Positions 34,656 to 46,979 are shown, counted from the first letter of the stretch. The stretch: 64,000 nucleotides of DNA from Molanna angustata (GCA_963576475.1 OY754970.1:37723447-37787446); one strand, 5' to 3'. Translations and numbers: made by a program. The notes: generated by a model from the sequence alone, not told the origin.

Positions 34656-36926
34656 ATAATTTGATACTTTTTGTAAGTAGCAAGTCGTCGGGGCAACTTT
34701 ATCATTTGACTATTCATCATTAACATTTGTTTTGCTATTTGGTCATACTTATTAAACCACAAAGTAAAAACATTATCTTATGTACCTAATTAAAAAAAAT
34801 TAAAAAATTCATGATTTTTAGATTTTCAGGACTTTTGTGTTTTTGTAGGTAAACTTGCACAGTTGTTTTAAATATTTCACTACTCTGTAAATTTACGGAG
34901 ACTGCTTTTATAAATAAATTAAAAACTCATTAAACTGTGAGGTTGTCAAAAAAAAACATTTATTATTCTTACTATGTGAGGAATACTACATTATCCAACT
35001 TAGCGTTATCTATATGTTGTCATATATCTGACAAAGTTAGTTTCTTACATTTGACAACACTATAAAATCTTAACAATACTAATACACGAAAAGAGTTATT
35101 ACAGTGAACTCACTATTATAGTAGCAAAGAGGGTTTGAAAGGAGTTATTAAAGTAGCAAACAGATTTAGAACACAGTTATTAAAATAGCTAACAGAGTTT
35201 TAACGGATTTATTAACGTAACAAAAAACTCGATAAAAGAATCAAGGGTAGGTACCTACCCTTATCGGCGAATTGATAATACAATTTAGTTTGTTTGCCAA
35301 AATATTTTACTATAAATCCACCGAAAACAATGTTTTTTTTTTTGTTATTCTTTTTTTTCTCAATTTTATGAATTTTATTTTACATTTCGTGCCTTATTTA
35401 TTTACTTTGTTCCTTTACTTTTACTTTCCATTATAATGAGATACAATATTATGATTAAAAATTGGTCTTGATAGTCTCAAGAATATATTGACCACCCACA
35501 GTTGTCTGACTACCAACGTAGATTTGCAATTTATCATCTTAATCGCCGAGACACAGCATCTGTACCTTAATAGACTTTCTTGTTACCTACGTAGGCTCTC
35601 TCTCATTTATACTCATATATCGTACAGTTATCTTGACATTCAAATGTGCATTTGTCGTTCATTAGACAAAACCTTCTCCCGTTCATGATTGATGATAGTT
35701 TTAATCCGAACTCAATATCTATTTGGCCCGCGTAAATAAATCTCTTTGGTTGCCATAGAACAAAAAAATCGTTTTATTATGATTTATTTTTATTTAGACT
35801 TGTCACTTCATGATGGAACTCTATCTATAATCACATAGAATTCACCATTCTTACGAAGCTCGGCATTGGACGATATCGGTGAATGGGAGTCGCGTTTGCG
35901 AACTAAATTTAAATGTAACGTAAAATTATGTATTTTATCAATAATTACATAGGTAGTATGTAAATATTTTTTCGGTGAAATTAAAATAGATTAAAACTAT
36001 TGTTTTAATCTGTGTCACTATGGAGTTTCACAGTATATAGTCCGTCGAAGATCTCAGTGACTGCTTGTTTTATTTTTCTTTGCATGAAGCAAATAATGTG
36101 CATCTCATTAGACATGATGTATATTTTCAATTCTGTTTATTCCTTTATCGTCTCTCAGCTGAAATACTGGTTTACATAAGTATCACTCAATAGGTTATAA
36201 ATTTAATGATTATTGCAGCGATAGTACATATGAAGAGCATCAATTGAAAAGTCCCGAGCTGATTAATTACAAGATCTGTGATATTACCCAACTTTTCAAA
36301 CAACCTGAAATTGCAATATATTCAAGAACAGTAAAAAATTCGTTCAAAACATTCTGGTCGTCTATCATAAAGTAATTGTTCCTTTTATTTTTCCACCTTT
36401 AATTTCTGAATACAACAGTTATACTTCACTAGGACAATGGCATTTGCTTTTACGTTGTTTTCAGTTTATTTCCTCGTATATTTTTATATAATAAGTGTAT
36501 TTTTTAAACTATTTCTGCTAGAAGGTAGTATAATACTAACGGTATTAGTTCAGTTCATTATAATATGTAAAAGTCTTTCGCTCTCTTCTCTGCTTTTGTT
36601 ATAATGTAGCCAATTGATTTTTTTTAAGATATCTAGTATGTCTTGTTATAACTTGTATAGTTTAGGTGCTACGAATGTATAGTTTTTTGTCCTTGTGTGG
36701 TTTACGAAGTTAGTTTATTGTATGCGTTCATATTTATCCGTAATCATGGAATTCTACAAATTGAAATCCATCACAATCAAACTGAAGAGTGCAGAGACGG
36801 TTAATATTTCCATATTTGGTTTCTTCATCACTTTTATCAAGTGTGACGATCGGCTATCTGAATAAATCTAGGGTCAATTAGGGCTTCTGTTAAGTGTTAT
36901 ATATAGACTAGTATATTATTATTATA
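34656..36926. other. AT-rich stretch, nothing recognised
   Basis: Contains a GTAGGTACCTACC palindrome near 35248 and the CGATATCGGTGAATGG word at 35873. No element boundary or gene was seen. Confidence 0.4.
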
Positions 36927-37247
36927 GGATCCTGTGTGGTGTGTTCTGGCATAATGCGATGTGGTGTGCCATATGGCCATGTCAAATATCCACTAGTATG
37001 TACGAGAAATGGCAATAGCACATGGCCACATATTGTATTGCAACACCAGCGGCGATCGGCTGATTATTTGAATATTGTTTTGGTTCGCATTCCACAGCCT
37101 ATTTCTTACCATTCCGTCGACGAGTTGAAAAACACATGGCACCGGTTAAGGCACGGCCCGATTGGCGAGAGTTGTCGATTGCGACGAGCTACATTACAAC
37201 GGTTCATACACGCGTACAAACAATCGCATCATATCCTTAACGAGTAG
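36927..37247 (+). CDS. Unrecognised ~105-codon open frame, possible exon or decayed element
   Basis: The frame runs open from about 36920 to TAG at 37245 and is richer in GC and CpG than its surroundings (GCGGCGATCGGCTG, GTTAAGGCACGGCCCG). Its product is basic and contains WHRLRHGPIG and RLRRATLQRFIHAYKQ. I recognise no family. The pyrimidine-plus-A run before TATAG at 36923-36926 could be a splice acceptor but is weak. A SINE copy follows 75 bp downstream. Chance frame or decayed transposon is as likely as a host exon. Confidence 0.2.
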   Translation, partial: GSCVVCSGIMRCGVPYGHVKYPLVCTRNGNSTWPHIVLQHQRRSADYLNIVLVRIPQPISYHSVDELKNTWHRLRHGPIGESCRLRRATLQRFIHAYKQSHHILNE

Positions 37248-37320
37248 AAAACCGAACGACAAATGTTCACATTTATTTAATTTCCAACGAAATCAATGAT
37301 GAATCGCTAGAATATTTATT

Positions 37321-37470
37321 TAGTTGCCACATGCTGGAGACTTACGATATTAATCGTTTCACAGATCCAGACTGAAAACACAATTAAAAACTGTGTCTCC
37401 ACTGGGAATCGAACCCGGGACTTTTGGATCAGCAGTCAGATACTTAACCAACTGAGCCACGAAAGCCGAC
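37321..37470 (-). mobile_element. tRNA-derived SINE, copy 7, lacking the 3' body
   Basis: The minus strand starts GGCTTTCGTGGCTCAGTTGG and keeps a perfect GGTTCGATTCC B box, but ends at GTGGCAAC, so about 60 bp of distal body are missing. TATTTATTTA directly beyond the break may be a tail, suggesting a shorter internally truncated transcript rather than later loss. Confidence 0.85.
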
Positions 37471-38590
37471 AATATGTTTGTTTCATGTACTTATCTACGT
37501 TTCAACTATTTTTCTGTTAGGTAATGTTGGTTTGTATTGTGAATGCGAGACCAAACTCATAATAAATGTATAAATATTCAAAGTCTGTAGGTACAGTGTA
37601 CCGACAGTGAAAAAATGTAAACTCGGAAGATTATTTTTGTCGAAAACCATATCACATTTTTCTCTCGAAATTATATGATTATTTATTTCCATTTTAAAAT
37701 TGTACATATATATTTCATTATATAGTCAAAATTTTCACAAAAAAATACATATGATAAGGTTAGAACAATGACATGGTATTTGTGTGCTTGAGAATTTGTG
37801 TTCAAATATAATAGAAATAGAACCATTTTTTGTGTTAGGTTTTGCATGGTAGGACATGGCAGACAGCATGGCATGGCACATGGCAGACAGGCATGGACAG
37901 AACATGACAGAAGACGCATGAAAGTAAAATTAACGCTGTGGAACTGAGGTCCCTAGACTAATGTGTGAGAAAATAAATCAGATGAGAATCCAAGATCGAA
38001 AGAGATATTGTGAGTAGAATGATCATAAATGTTCTGCAATGGTTCAAACATGTAGAGAGAATAAACGATGAACGCAAAATTTTGAAGCCTTAAAGAACAT
38101 ACTGCTATTGGTAGATTCCCGTTATTTAATAATTTCCAGAGATCTTAGTCACATCCCTGATGGTCTTGTATCTGAAAAGAACTGATTTCAATACCTGTCC
38201 GCGAACTTGAATCTTCTATTGATTGTTCTTTTCTCACTATAGTGACGAGATTACTTATCTAGAGAGCTCCATGAACTACTAATAAGCATTCTGTGAAGCA
38301 ACTCACTTAGCATGTTGGAAGGGGGGGATTACAGTACTCATATGCAGAGCGGGTGGTGATGGAAGTAGCGAATAAACAATACAGCTGCTTAAGAGTTACA
38401 CGTTATTTTATATAATGTATTATGTATTGAAGTTGTAATCGTAATTATTAATTAAGTCGCATTCGGACTATATAAAGACGAGACTATAGCATTATAATGA
38501 AATAGGCGTTTCGATATTATCAGTATGTTATAATGCGTGTTATTATGTTAATGAATAGTTATAGTAAAGGTTATCAGTGGTATATTATGT
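37471..38590. other. Stretch with short dispersed repeats
   Basis: 37845-37920 carries a loose GGCATGGCA/GGCAGACA repeat. 38320-38365 (GAGCGGGTGGTGATGGAAG) resembles the family at 53430-53455. No gene was recognised. Confidence 0.4.
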
Positions 38591-38630
38591 TATTTATATA
38601 CGTGTGTATATAACAGAGTTCAGTCAGAAA
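38591..38630 (+). promoter_or_regulatory. TATA plus initiator-like arrangement
   Basis: TATTTATATA at 38591-38600 lies about 29 bp upstream of the A in TTCAGTCAG (38622). That matches arthropod TATA/Inr spacing. A second CAGTCGG word follows at 38709. No downstream exon is identified. AT-rich DNA makes chance matches common. Confidence 0.25.
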
Positions 38631-40483
38631 GGCGGTGACCAAATGAGTTAACTGACTTCAATTATTCATTAATTATATCATCATCAATGTTCCCTACTTG
38701 ACGTACGTCAGTCGGTGAAATCATCTGTACGGTTATCGCGCGAGACAATTTATACCTTATCACATCACCTACCTGATGACTTCTTATACATTTTTTTTTA
38801 TAATAAATATATAAATGCGTGAAGCGAAAACTTCGGACCCCTGATTAAAGTGAACTGCGCGCACGGAGGACTTTATAGTTTAAGTTTATATGGAGAAAGA
38901 GTGCATATGTATTACAAATACATCAAATTAAGTTATAAAATATTTCACGTCAAACCATAGATTGTTAACTTGCATATTGCTCATATCAAACGTAGATGTT
39001 TTGTATAATACATAAAGATAAATTCAAATACAGAACATGTTTAAGGAAAGTACAAAATCTAATGTGAAACAATATAAATAGTAGGTACTTAAAAAATAAC
39101 GTTTTGCAATATGCGAAAATGATACTTTGTACCCCTTGATCATAGAATTATAATGTACAGAAACCGCGTGTAGTACAAATTTCGAATTCAAATGTATGCC
39201 AAGTTTTTTTTACATGTGTGTGTGAGGCGGTAGATCGGTTGGTCTACGTTTTATGTAGGTTTGCGTATCGGTAGGTGTACGTATACTAGAAATTCGTCTG
39301 TTCCCTCGTAGTTTTAGTTGGAATACATTCATTGCGCTGACTAGTTATCTGTATCATATATAATCTAAGCCCTTGATGAATACGTGGTGTTTTTTTTTAT
39401 CATAGATCGTCCAATGAATTTTCAAATTTAAAAATTTGACGAATTTCGGTCGAATTTAAACCTTAACGTGATCACCAGTAATAAATAAAATGGCTTGTTT
39501 TTTACGCCATTTTTGGATAACCAGTTCAATGGCGCTTAGCATATAAAATTAGACACAGAAGCTGTTTTGTGCAATTACCCAATGAAAATAATTATATCTG
39601 TACCTTATCAAAAAGACAGTTTCTTATCCTGTCAATATACTGTCGTACCACACACGTTCTTCTAAAACAACCCATTTCCTTTGCATTTAATTTATTTACA
39701 AATCAACATCAGCTTTACATAGAGTCTGTATGTTGTACTTATAAAAATATCTTTCCCACAGTTCACACCAATATATGTATGTGATATTAATATCTCAGTA
39801 ACTGGTCTTAATCGACTATAAACTGTAATTATCAAATTGATAGCCAGCCCACAACATACTCGAATGTTGTTATTTTTTTTCTAAATGACAATATTAAATC
39901 TACCTTATTATTAATGTTAATATTGAAGTTGCTAATATCTTACGAGATACTACATATCAGTACTTGATCGTTGTAATTTATTAAACATACCTGCTATTTT
40001 TTTTATTTTTTGTTCACACTCAATGTCTTGTTCTTTTAAGAGCGGTATTGATTATATATTATCCAATCTTTAGTTTTTAAATGTTTTTTATCACAGCGTA
40101 ATGCTTATAATTATACCAAGTACGTACATATTGAGAATTTGATTTTATTTTTTTATAAAGCTACCGAATTGCTAATCAAAGAAAAAGAATCATAACTTGT
40201 TGATAGATACTATTATAATCCAGCCCAGGATTTGTGAAGTTGATTGATTAAGTAAATAAATGAATTCTTTATTTCTCTCAAACACAATAAAAACATCGTG
40301 ATAAGAAAAAGACTTAGAAAATAATATTCAGCTATAAAATAAAACAACTTATAATTATTGTATATGTTTATATATCAATTCAATAATTATTAAGTACCTA
40401 TGTAAATAAATAAGAAAAATCTCACCAAGCAATGCCTGTTAGTGGATTAATTTATTATTTTAAATATTTTCAATACTTCTTAT
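38631..40483. other. AT-rich stretch, nothing recognised
   Basis: CpG words near 38700-38745 (ACGTACGTCAGTCGG, TATCGCGCGAG) are the only compositional break. No gene or element was recognised. Confidence 0.4.
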
Positions 40484-40745
40484 TTGGGGTTACGATTCTA
40501 AGATTGGTTTACACCAAGTATTCCATCTCTCCACATACCTCTGTTGTCCGCCAGCTTATTCATCTCTTGGTAGCTGCTACAGCGCACATCACTGATCACC
40601 TGGTCCATAATATATAACAGTCTCTAGGGTGACCTCTGTAGTTTTTGCCTTCCGTCATTCCTTCGGCGACAGTAACAAACAGACCCGGATGCCTGATGTT
40701 ATGGCCTGTCCATTTAAACCGTTGTCAGGCAACACTTTGTAGGAG
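40484..40745 (-). pseudogene. Non-LTR polymerase tail (second C-terminal family)
   Basis: The minus strand reads KWTGHNIRHPGLFVTVAEGM, then EGKNYRGHPRDCYILW, a TGA, and a later ISWRTTEVCGEME frame. W-x-GH-x-x-RHPGL followed by EGKNxRGRPR is a known C-terminal motif of insect non-LTR polymerases. Stops and frame changes show decay. The plus frame at 40432-40617 is a shadow. The related tail at 51731-51820 reads LADDRVKWKDR, the part which follows this one. Confidence 0.7.
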
Positions 40746-41044
40746 TAAGCCTTGTATCTCCGACTCGTTTCAAATATGATGATTAAATTTGACTAACCGC
40801 TGTTTTCGTGAAAATGACACGGGATGAAAAATAAATCTAGGTATTATTTTATTTGTCATTTTGTCTCTAGTTAGATGGATTATTATTTTGATTTTTCTTT
40901 TAAATAAGCTAATATTTTATCTGATACGATATGTATAAGGGAGCATATTCCATTCTATTTGTTACAAGGAATGTACGATCCCACAGAAAGTTACCACCAC
41001 CAAGATACCATCACGCTATGACCCTTTCTAGGTAAGCAGAAAAA

Positions 41045-41155
41045 AACCGAGCTTTGCATCCATTCATCGTCTCATACATGCTCGTCGATTATTCAAGCTT
41101 CTTATGTTTCCTTCTTTCAAAATATCATTCATATGGGATGGCAGAAAGTTGATTC
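41045..41155 (-). pseudogene. Polymerase tail scrap (GRPRKGW family)
   Basis: The minus strand encodes HMNDILKEGNIRSLNNRRAC and MRR, then a TGA where the homologue at 62440 has a Cys codon, then MDAK. It matches 62390-62560 and 41880-42205. Confidence 0.7.
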
Positions 41156-41879
41156 GCGAATTTTTTAAACTCACGATTTTTGAACGATAGAGACAGCTAT
41201 ACTGTCTAGTATACTGTGGTGCGTCAAAATGTATCAAAAGCTGAAATATATATATGCAATGAGATTGTTTTAGTCAAGAATCCTCATATCGTAGAAAAAC
41301 AAAACAATATTCTTACTTCTTACTGGACAAGGCGATTTAGTTCTGATTTTGAGGATAACTGATATTCCAATTTTACTCTCTGATCGAAAAATAGAAACGT
41401 TTTATAAAAAAGATTTCTGAACGCACTTAATTGACAATATTATTTGTATACGCATGCGCATGTTAAGCACTAGGTATACACAACGAGCACCAAAACAGAT
41501 TTATGTATTAATGAAATTAAATTGATTATCCGGTGGTTATCCATATCCATTGGGTTATTCAACAAACGAAAATGAAATGAATTCCTAGTATGAAAGATTG
41601 ATTGTACCCGGTCGCACAATTACAAAATGTACCCACGGAACTGCAATAAAATTCGATTTAGTAACATATTAAAAATATACCACACAAACTTATTCGTGTA
41701 CGTGTTAATCCACTTCTTGCCTTTCGACACATTCTACAGTATCATTATCGCATGTAATATGATGTACCTATAGATTCAACTTTGCTGCTTTAATGTGAAG
41801 GTAGGTATATTATATATATTTTTTGTTAATATTTAATTTCATAAGCTAGATAAGCTACCATAAACTTTTTTTATCGTGG

Positions 41880-42205
41880 CACGCAACCCTCGCCTCTTCC
41901 ACATTCATGCGTCGTCACACGCATGTTCTTCTGTTGTTCACGCTTCTAAAATTTCCGTGTCTAAGGCTGGGTTGTTTCAACAAAGTATCGGTAATAGTAT
42001 AGTTAATATACTTTGATTTAATAAAATTATTCAAAATCGTCGTTTTACAGCATTAGATTTCAATGAAACAACAAAAAGCTTTGAACAATTTTATGAAATC
42101 AACGTATTTTAACTATAATTTTACTTTAATCTTTGTTCGAGAAACATAGCCTAAGAATATCGTTCACATGGTCGTGCCATCCCTTTCTTGAGCGTTCCCA
42201 ATTTT
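41880..42205 (-). pseudogene. Polymerase tail (GRPRKGW family), split by a MITE
   Basis: The minus strand from 42205 reads RSRKGWHDHVNDIL. After a gap filled by the element at 41965-42151 it continues GNFRSVNNRRTC, then V, a TGA and RRMNVEEARV. Reading across the gap with one TAA copy removed gives VNDILRHGNFRSVNNRRTC in one frame, so the interruption is a clean insertion. Confidence 0.8.
41965..42151. mobile_element. 187-bp MITE with 3-bp TAA duplication
   Basis: Ends are GGCTGGGTTGTTTC and GAAACATAGCC (complement GGCTATGTTTC). TAA flanks both sides at 41962-41964 and 42152-42154. The second-tier terminal similarity AACAAAG continues inward. A 3-bp TAA target and GGC-type ends fit PIF/Harbinger-related MITEs (family knowledge). 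No coding frame. The insertion splits a retrotransposon scrap in frame, fixing its borders. Confidence 0.8.
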
Positions 42206-43888
42206 TACTGTTTTACATAATATATTGTGTTGTCTTTCTTTATAATCTGGTTGGTTGGAAATTGTCAAATGTCAATGAGCCCGTCAGTGTACAATATATT
42301 TATATACATATTATGTTCACCAGGATGAATAAAATATAAAAACATACCGTTGAAATAAAATAAATCAAATAAATGACCAACTATTGAATATGGTACACGA
42401 TGGTATGATACTACCCGGCCTACGAGGACGACGACAATAACATGAATTCCTCGCCCGGCCAATTACATATTCGATCCATGTCTTCCTCTGTGTGAATTAC
42501 ATATGCAGGTTGTCCGTGATCATTTCGTCCAACGTCGCTTCACTACCACCAATAAAACATAGCTAGCATTATTATACCTACCTATTTGGTATGTTAAAAA
42601 GTTGTTCGAGATTAATGACCAACTTGTTGATTATTAATTTTTAGTTTGTTCATATAAAAAGAATGAGTGTTATTCTTGTTCCTCTCGCGTATTTTTACCT
42701 ATCTCACACCCTGTTTCATGTGGACCCGAATCATCGTCAGCCTGAAATCACAATTAAAATTATATCACCCCACCGACAGTTACATACATTTTATATGAAT
42801 ATTCAATTATTCTTCCGATATTATTTTTTTAAATATTTTATTTTACCGAACCAAAATGTGTTTTTTTATTGATTTTTTTAATTGCATATACGCAAACATT
42901 GGATTTTTTTCCCTGTCGGGAGTCAAATGATATTTTTATTGACAAATTTTTATACATCTGAATAGAGACTAAGTTGGGATATTCTAGAAGAACCAGAAAC
43001 TCAAGGAACCTACAGGGCTTACGACCAGTCATCGGCTGGTTTACGTGATCACTTTATAAGCTTGCGCAACGTTCACCAATTATGCCTTCTTATTGAGTTC
43101 CCTTATCAATGTAATTTTTGACTGTTCTATATATTTGAATACTGTGTAACAATTCACCTGAAAATAACACATTATTGCTATGGCCATCTATGAATCATTT
43201 CTTTGTTACTACATCCGTGCAAGGTCCAGTGACAGAACTTGTACCTACCAAAACGCGTTTATTACTAATTTATTTATTTATTTACTCTCAGAAAGCTACA
43301 GCTGTTAATTATATCATTTACAATTCAGTTTTTAAATTTTAACATAGCCAAAAATGCTTTCTTCTATTTACATTTGTGAATGTACAATGTTTGGTGACAT
43401 ACCTAGTTATCAATAAAAATTATACAACAAGAAATATCAATTTTAAAAAAAGAGAAAAGATACATAAAAAATAATAATAATATAAAAGTACAATAATAAA
43501 AAAAAAACAAGTAGGTACATAATATGTTTTAGGATGACAAGGAGGACCGGGATCATTAGTGATTGAGGAGGGGATTGTTGGATTGTGTGTTAGGGTTTAA
43601 GAACATCTTTATCTGTCTTTGATAATGCTGTAATGTGTCGTGAAATGTGTATTGTAATCTCGCTGAATTCTAAACAAAGGTGCAAAGTATCTGTAATTAG
43701 TGTGGCATACTGGTAAGTGGAATAAATCAAGATGAACGGATAACCAAACCATGACCATGACCATTACCAAAATAAATAAACACCTACATTTAATAAATAA
43801 ATACATATAAATATCAAATACCTTTTCACAATTCCGCCTCTGTTGATGGCTGTTTCCTAATTTTTTTTAAATGCCATCAAGAAATAAG
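42206..43888. other. AT-rich stretch with a family T repeat
   Basis: 42972-43084 holds family T (AGAACCAGAAACTC, TCATCGGCTGGTTTACGTGA, AGCTTGCGCAACGTTCACCA). 43265-43280 has a TTTA run. Nothing else was recognised. Confidence 0.45.
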
Positions 43889-43975
43889 TATTTTAGTTTA
43901 TTTGGTTGGTTGGAAGAATTTGCATTATGACAATAAACCCGCTTTTGTGCAATAAAGATTATAAATAAATAAATT
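43889..43975 (+). repeat. LINE 3' end, plus orientation
   Basis: GGTTGGTTGGAAGAATTTGC, then ACAATAAACCCGCTTTTGTG, then CAATAAAG and ATAAATAAATAAA. It mirrors 20690-20795. The tail and AATAAA-type signal suggest the end of a retrotransposon transcript. Confidence 0.55.
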
Positions 43976-44592
43976 AAAAAAAACATTTACATGTAATAAA
44001 ATAGGAATTCATCTGGTGAACCCTTATAGATTTATACACTTTTCTGTACGTAAATTTACAAATGACTAAAATATTCAGCACTCAATACCGTTGTAAATCG
44101 TTCTTTACTCTTTAATTCTGACGATATTTGTGAATTTATAAGTACCTATGTATTTAATATTGATATTCTCTGAGTACATATTACAGACATGTATATCATC
44201 GAATACTATTGTATGTATTCGTCATACCGCTTTTGACATACCTGAGTGAGAATTGAAATGTTTACAAAATGGTACAAGTCAGTGAAGTTATGGATATCAT
44301 CACGTATCAATATTATAATGACGTATGCCATTCTGTCTGTATATAATTTACCAAGGATGAAAAACTTGCTTTGGGAAACAAGTTTCTCGGATCCGACACC
44401 TTTTTTTTTATTACAGATTTATACAAATATATATTATTTGTTGTAAATATTGGAACGATCTTTCTAGAATATCCAGCGTTTGTAGAGTTTGTCCAAAAAG
44501 GCTTATTTATTCTTTAAATATCTTGACTCCATAAGACAATTTTTGGAAGAAGCATTATTTCACAAAACTCCGAAATCATTTGACTGTGATGC
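43976..44592. other. AT-rich stretch, nothing recognised
   Basis: No element ends or frames were recognised before the transposase scrap. Confidence 0.4.
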
Positions 44593-44664
44593 TCACCAGA
44601 CTTAACATCTCCAGATTTCTTTCTATAGGGGTATTTGAAAGATATAGTGAAAAACAACTGTTGA
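44593..44664 (+). pseudogene. Tc1/mariner-type transposase scrap
   Basis: The frame reads SPDLTSPDFFL, then TAG at 44626, then GYLKDIVKNN and a TGA. SPDLxPxDFFLWGYLK is the conserved stretch near the third catalytic residue of Tc1/mariner-superfamily (DDE) transposases. The TAG replaces the usual Trp codon. About 24 codons survive, with no terminal repeats recognised, so it is a deep relic. Confidence 0.65.
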
Positions 44665-44885
44665 GCTATATTTTCAATCCCGTTAATTTATTTTTCTTTA
44701 GACTTTTCTCCACTGATATGTATAGGCCCCTTCCATCTGCTTCTACTCGGTTCTGTTCCGTTTATGTCCAAGTTTTTCCAGCCAATTAGACATTGTCAAA
44801 CGCTCATATATAGTAAACATTTATAAATAACTTTACAGAATCAATTATTTAAATTAAACACAAAACTATACTTTGTATATTTCCA

Positions 44886-44960
44886 CTTTTTTATTTTACT
44901 TATTCACTACATGTTTCTGGAACGTCCGTTCCCTTCCTCAGGTGGATTAAAACTTTACAG
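44886..44960. repeat. Repeat scrap with CATGTTTC..CCTTCCTC core
   Basis: CACTACATGTTTCTGGAACG and TTCCCTTCCTCAGGTGGA resemble the arms of the palindrome at 46980-47195 (CATGTTTCGGAAGCG, TCCTTCCATC). The opposite arm is not present here. Confidence 0.4.
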
Positions 44961-45064
44961 AAGCTGTTTTTTCTCTATCTTTTAAAATTACAAAAAAATA
45001 TTATAATACGGTTGACTAACAAATTTTGTACGGCGGTAAGTCCATAGGTGTAACAATTATTATT

Positions 45065-45115
45065 CGACTGTCTCTGTCTACCCCGTGAGGGATATGACAT
45101 GGTGGTATGTATATT
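45065..45115 (+). repeat. LINE 3'-terminal scrap
   Basis: TCTGTCTACCCCGTGAGGGA, TATGACATGGTGGTATGT resembles the GGGATATGCCGTGATGGTATG end at 23355-23390. Confidence 0.45.
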
Positions 45116-45131
45116 ATAGATGGATCAGTGA

Positions 45132-45662
45132 TTAGCGCGCTGGATGCAACGACGCAGAGAATTTCTTCTTCTTTCGTATAGATCCATAGGATCTATTCCT
45201 TCCACTAGTTGTCCCCTGTGACGTGGATTGCCAGCTTTCGCGCCATATTTTCGAAGGTCGCCCTGGTGGTCTTGTTCCGGTGGGGATCCCTTGAGGCACG
45301 ATGCGTGGAAGTCTGCTGCCTTGCATTTTTTTCTGTCTTGAATTTTTATCTCACCGGATTTTTTGATATTGTGAGGCTTTTTGTATTATCTGTGGATATC
45401 ATCATTAGTGATGTTTGGTTGAATTTGCAGAGCATCCTTTGGAGATCGTCCTCCGACTCCGCTACAAGTACTGCATCATCAGCGTAACACACAGTGCTTA
45501 TCATTTTGTCTCCGATATTATAGCCAAGTTTTATCTCACTACACCTTCCATTATTTTATCCATAATCGCGTTAAATAGGAAAAAGCTTAGGCTGTCTCCT
45601 TGACTTATACCAGTCGGGGTGGGGACAGCATTTGTTCGGTCACCTTGTGCTTTTATTCTTGT
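45132..45662 (-). pseudogene. Reverse transcriptase of a non-LTR retrotransposon, internally deleted
   Basis: The minus strand reads AQGDRTNAVPTPTGISQGDS, LSFFLFNAIMDKIMEGV, then after a one-base frame change at about 45535 KLGYNIGDKM and CYADDAVLVAESEDDLQRML. GISQGDSLS and YADD (45472-45486) are reverse transcriptase motifs; the two Asp residues of YADD are catalytic. The frame continues as KSLTISKNPVR, a stop, then jumps after a large deletion to TRPPGRPSKIWRESW and a GAAGAAGAAG tail. The 5' part is absent. Plus-strand frames here are shadows. The RTE group is plausible. Confidence 0.85.
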
Positions 45663-45685
45663 GAAGTTTAAAACTTAATTATTAG

Positions 45686-45850
45686 GATAGGCAAAAGATT
45701 GCATTGTAGAGAACACGTGGAAAGAATGAACTACCATCAACTACCACATGAAAAACCATAGGGAATAAGGATCTTATAAAAAACCCAAAAGATATACGGA
45801 GAGTTGGAAGTGCACTTCACAAGAGGGAGCCAACTGCGCAGACAGTCCCC
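45686..45850 (+). pseudogene. Non-LTR polymerase tail scrap, opposite strand
   Basis: The plus frame reads RLHCREHVERMNYHQLPHE, similar to the R-x-x-W-GHVERM-x-x-x-RLP signature, followed by stops. It lies about 25 bp from the reverse transcriptase pseudogene but in the other direction, so two retrotransposon relics are abutted here. Confidence 0.5.
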
Positions 45851-46204
45851 AGTGTCCTTGACTAGTCTAAGAAGGAGAAGTTAATTGTCAGTTTGAAGTG
45901 ACACTCGAGACAACCGATAGTGACTTGAGATTTTTATCAATGTAATATGTATGTATCACGTCCTGGCGGCAGCAGCGGGCGGCGCGCGGCGCCTCGACAC
46001 TACATATGTGCGGAAAAACCAGATTGTAAAATTCGCCTCCTGGAACCTATAATAATATCAGAAAACATAAATAAATCACTCTAGATTTGTTGTTTTTTTA
46101 TTCAACAAATGCAGGGATGTATGGTATGTAATTACCAATAAGAAATATTTAGAAGCATAATGCCTTCGAGTGTTTTGAATTATTGAATGTAAACACTTTT
46201 TTAC
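45851..46204. other. Stretch with a GC-rich patch
   Basis: 45958-45998 (CGTCCTGGCGGCAGCAGCGG, GCGGCGCGCGGCGCCTCGAC) is the most GC-rich point in the window. It has no recognisable content. Confidence 0.4.
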
Positions 46205-46610
46205 TATCCACTACTGTGGAATAGTGGAGTGTCAAGGTTTGACAATTTTTAAGCATTATTTTTTACGTATGTTTCTCAACGTGTAGAGAATGCATATTAT
46301 AAATATGTTTCGTCTTGATGTTTTTGTGTTTATGGCGAATTACGTAGGGTGTACCTACTATGAAATGTTGTGTCATCCGTCCCAAAATATAAATCAATTT
46401 ATTTTTTCTCAGTGATTTCAACTGCCAAAACGTTCATAGTCCGCTGACGTCCTGGATAATTGACTTTTTAAATGTTTGTTTAAAGAATTTTTAATTAGGT
46501 ACATACTTCATAACATTTCCGTTCACAGAGGATTCAACCGTTTAAGAAGAAAAAGCGTGCACTGAATATTTGAGAGTTTAATGTTGGCCACAACCCGCTC
46601 GTTTTTGTAT
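46205..46610. repeat. Dispersed repeat with terminal hairpin word
   Basis: Left end CCACTACTGTGGAATAGTGG, right end GAGAGTTTAATGTTGGCCAC followed by AACCCGCTCG. The same pair of words brackets 7268-8345, where other MITEs lie between, and single words occur at 33978 and 15205-15255. Borders are approximate. Confidence 0.45.
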
Positions 46611-46979
46611 GACATGATTTTGTTATAATGCTTGTCCATCATACCGTGCCTCTATAAAACGCAGTTCGGACTCGTACACATTTTTTTCTGATTTAAATTC
46701 TCTAGTTTGCCTTGAAATTGTTTTAACACTGACCAACTAAAGACCCGTCAAAAACAGGTACGTGATTGTTTTAAATTGTTTTACTCTCGATACACCGGAC
46801 AGCCAGTTTCGACACAATCCTATTTACATTCGAAATCCATTAAATATTTACCCCCTGATAGGGAAATTGTTTTTATTTCAACAAGCGTCAAACACCAGTA
46901 CGATTGCTAATTTTTCACTACGATTTTATTTATTTTAATATCATTTAATGATTCGGCGGATATTTTGTGGTAGTTAATA

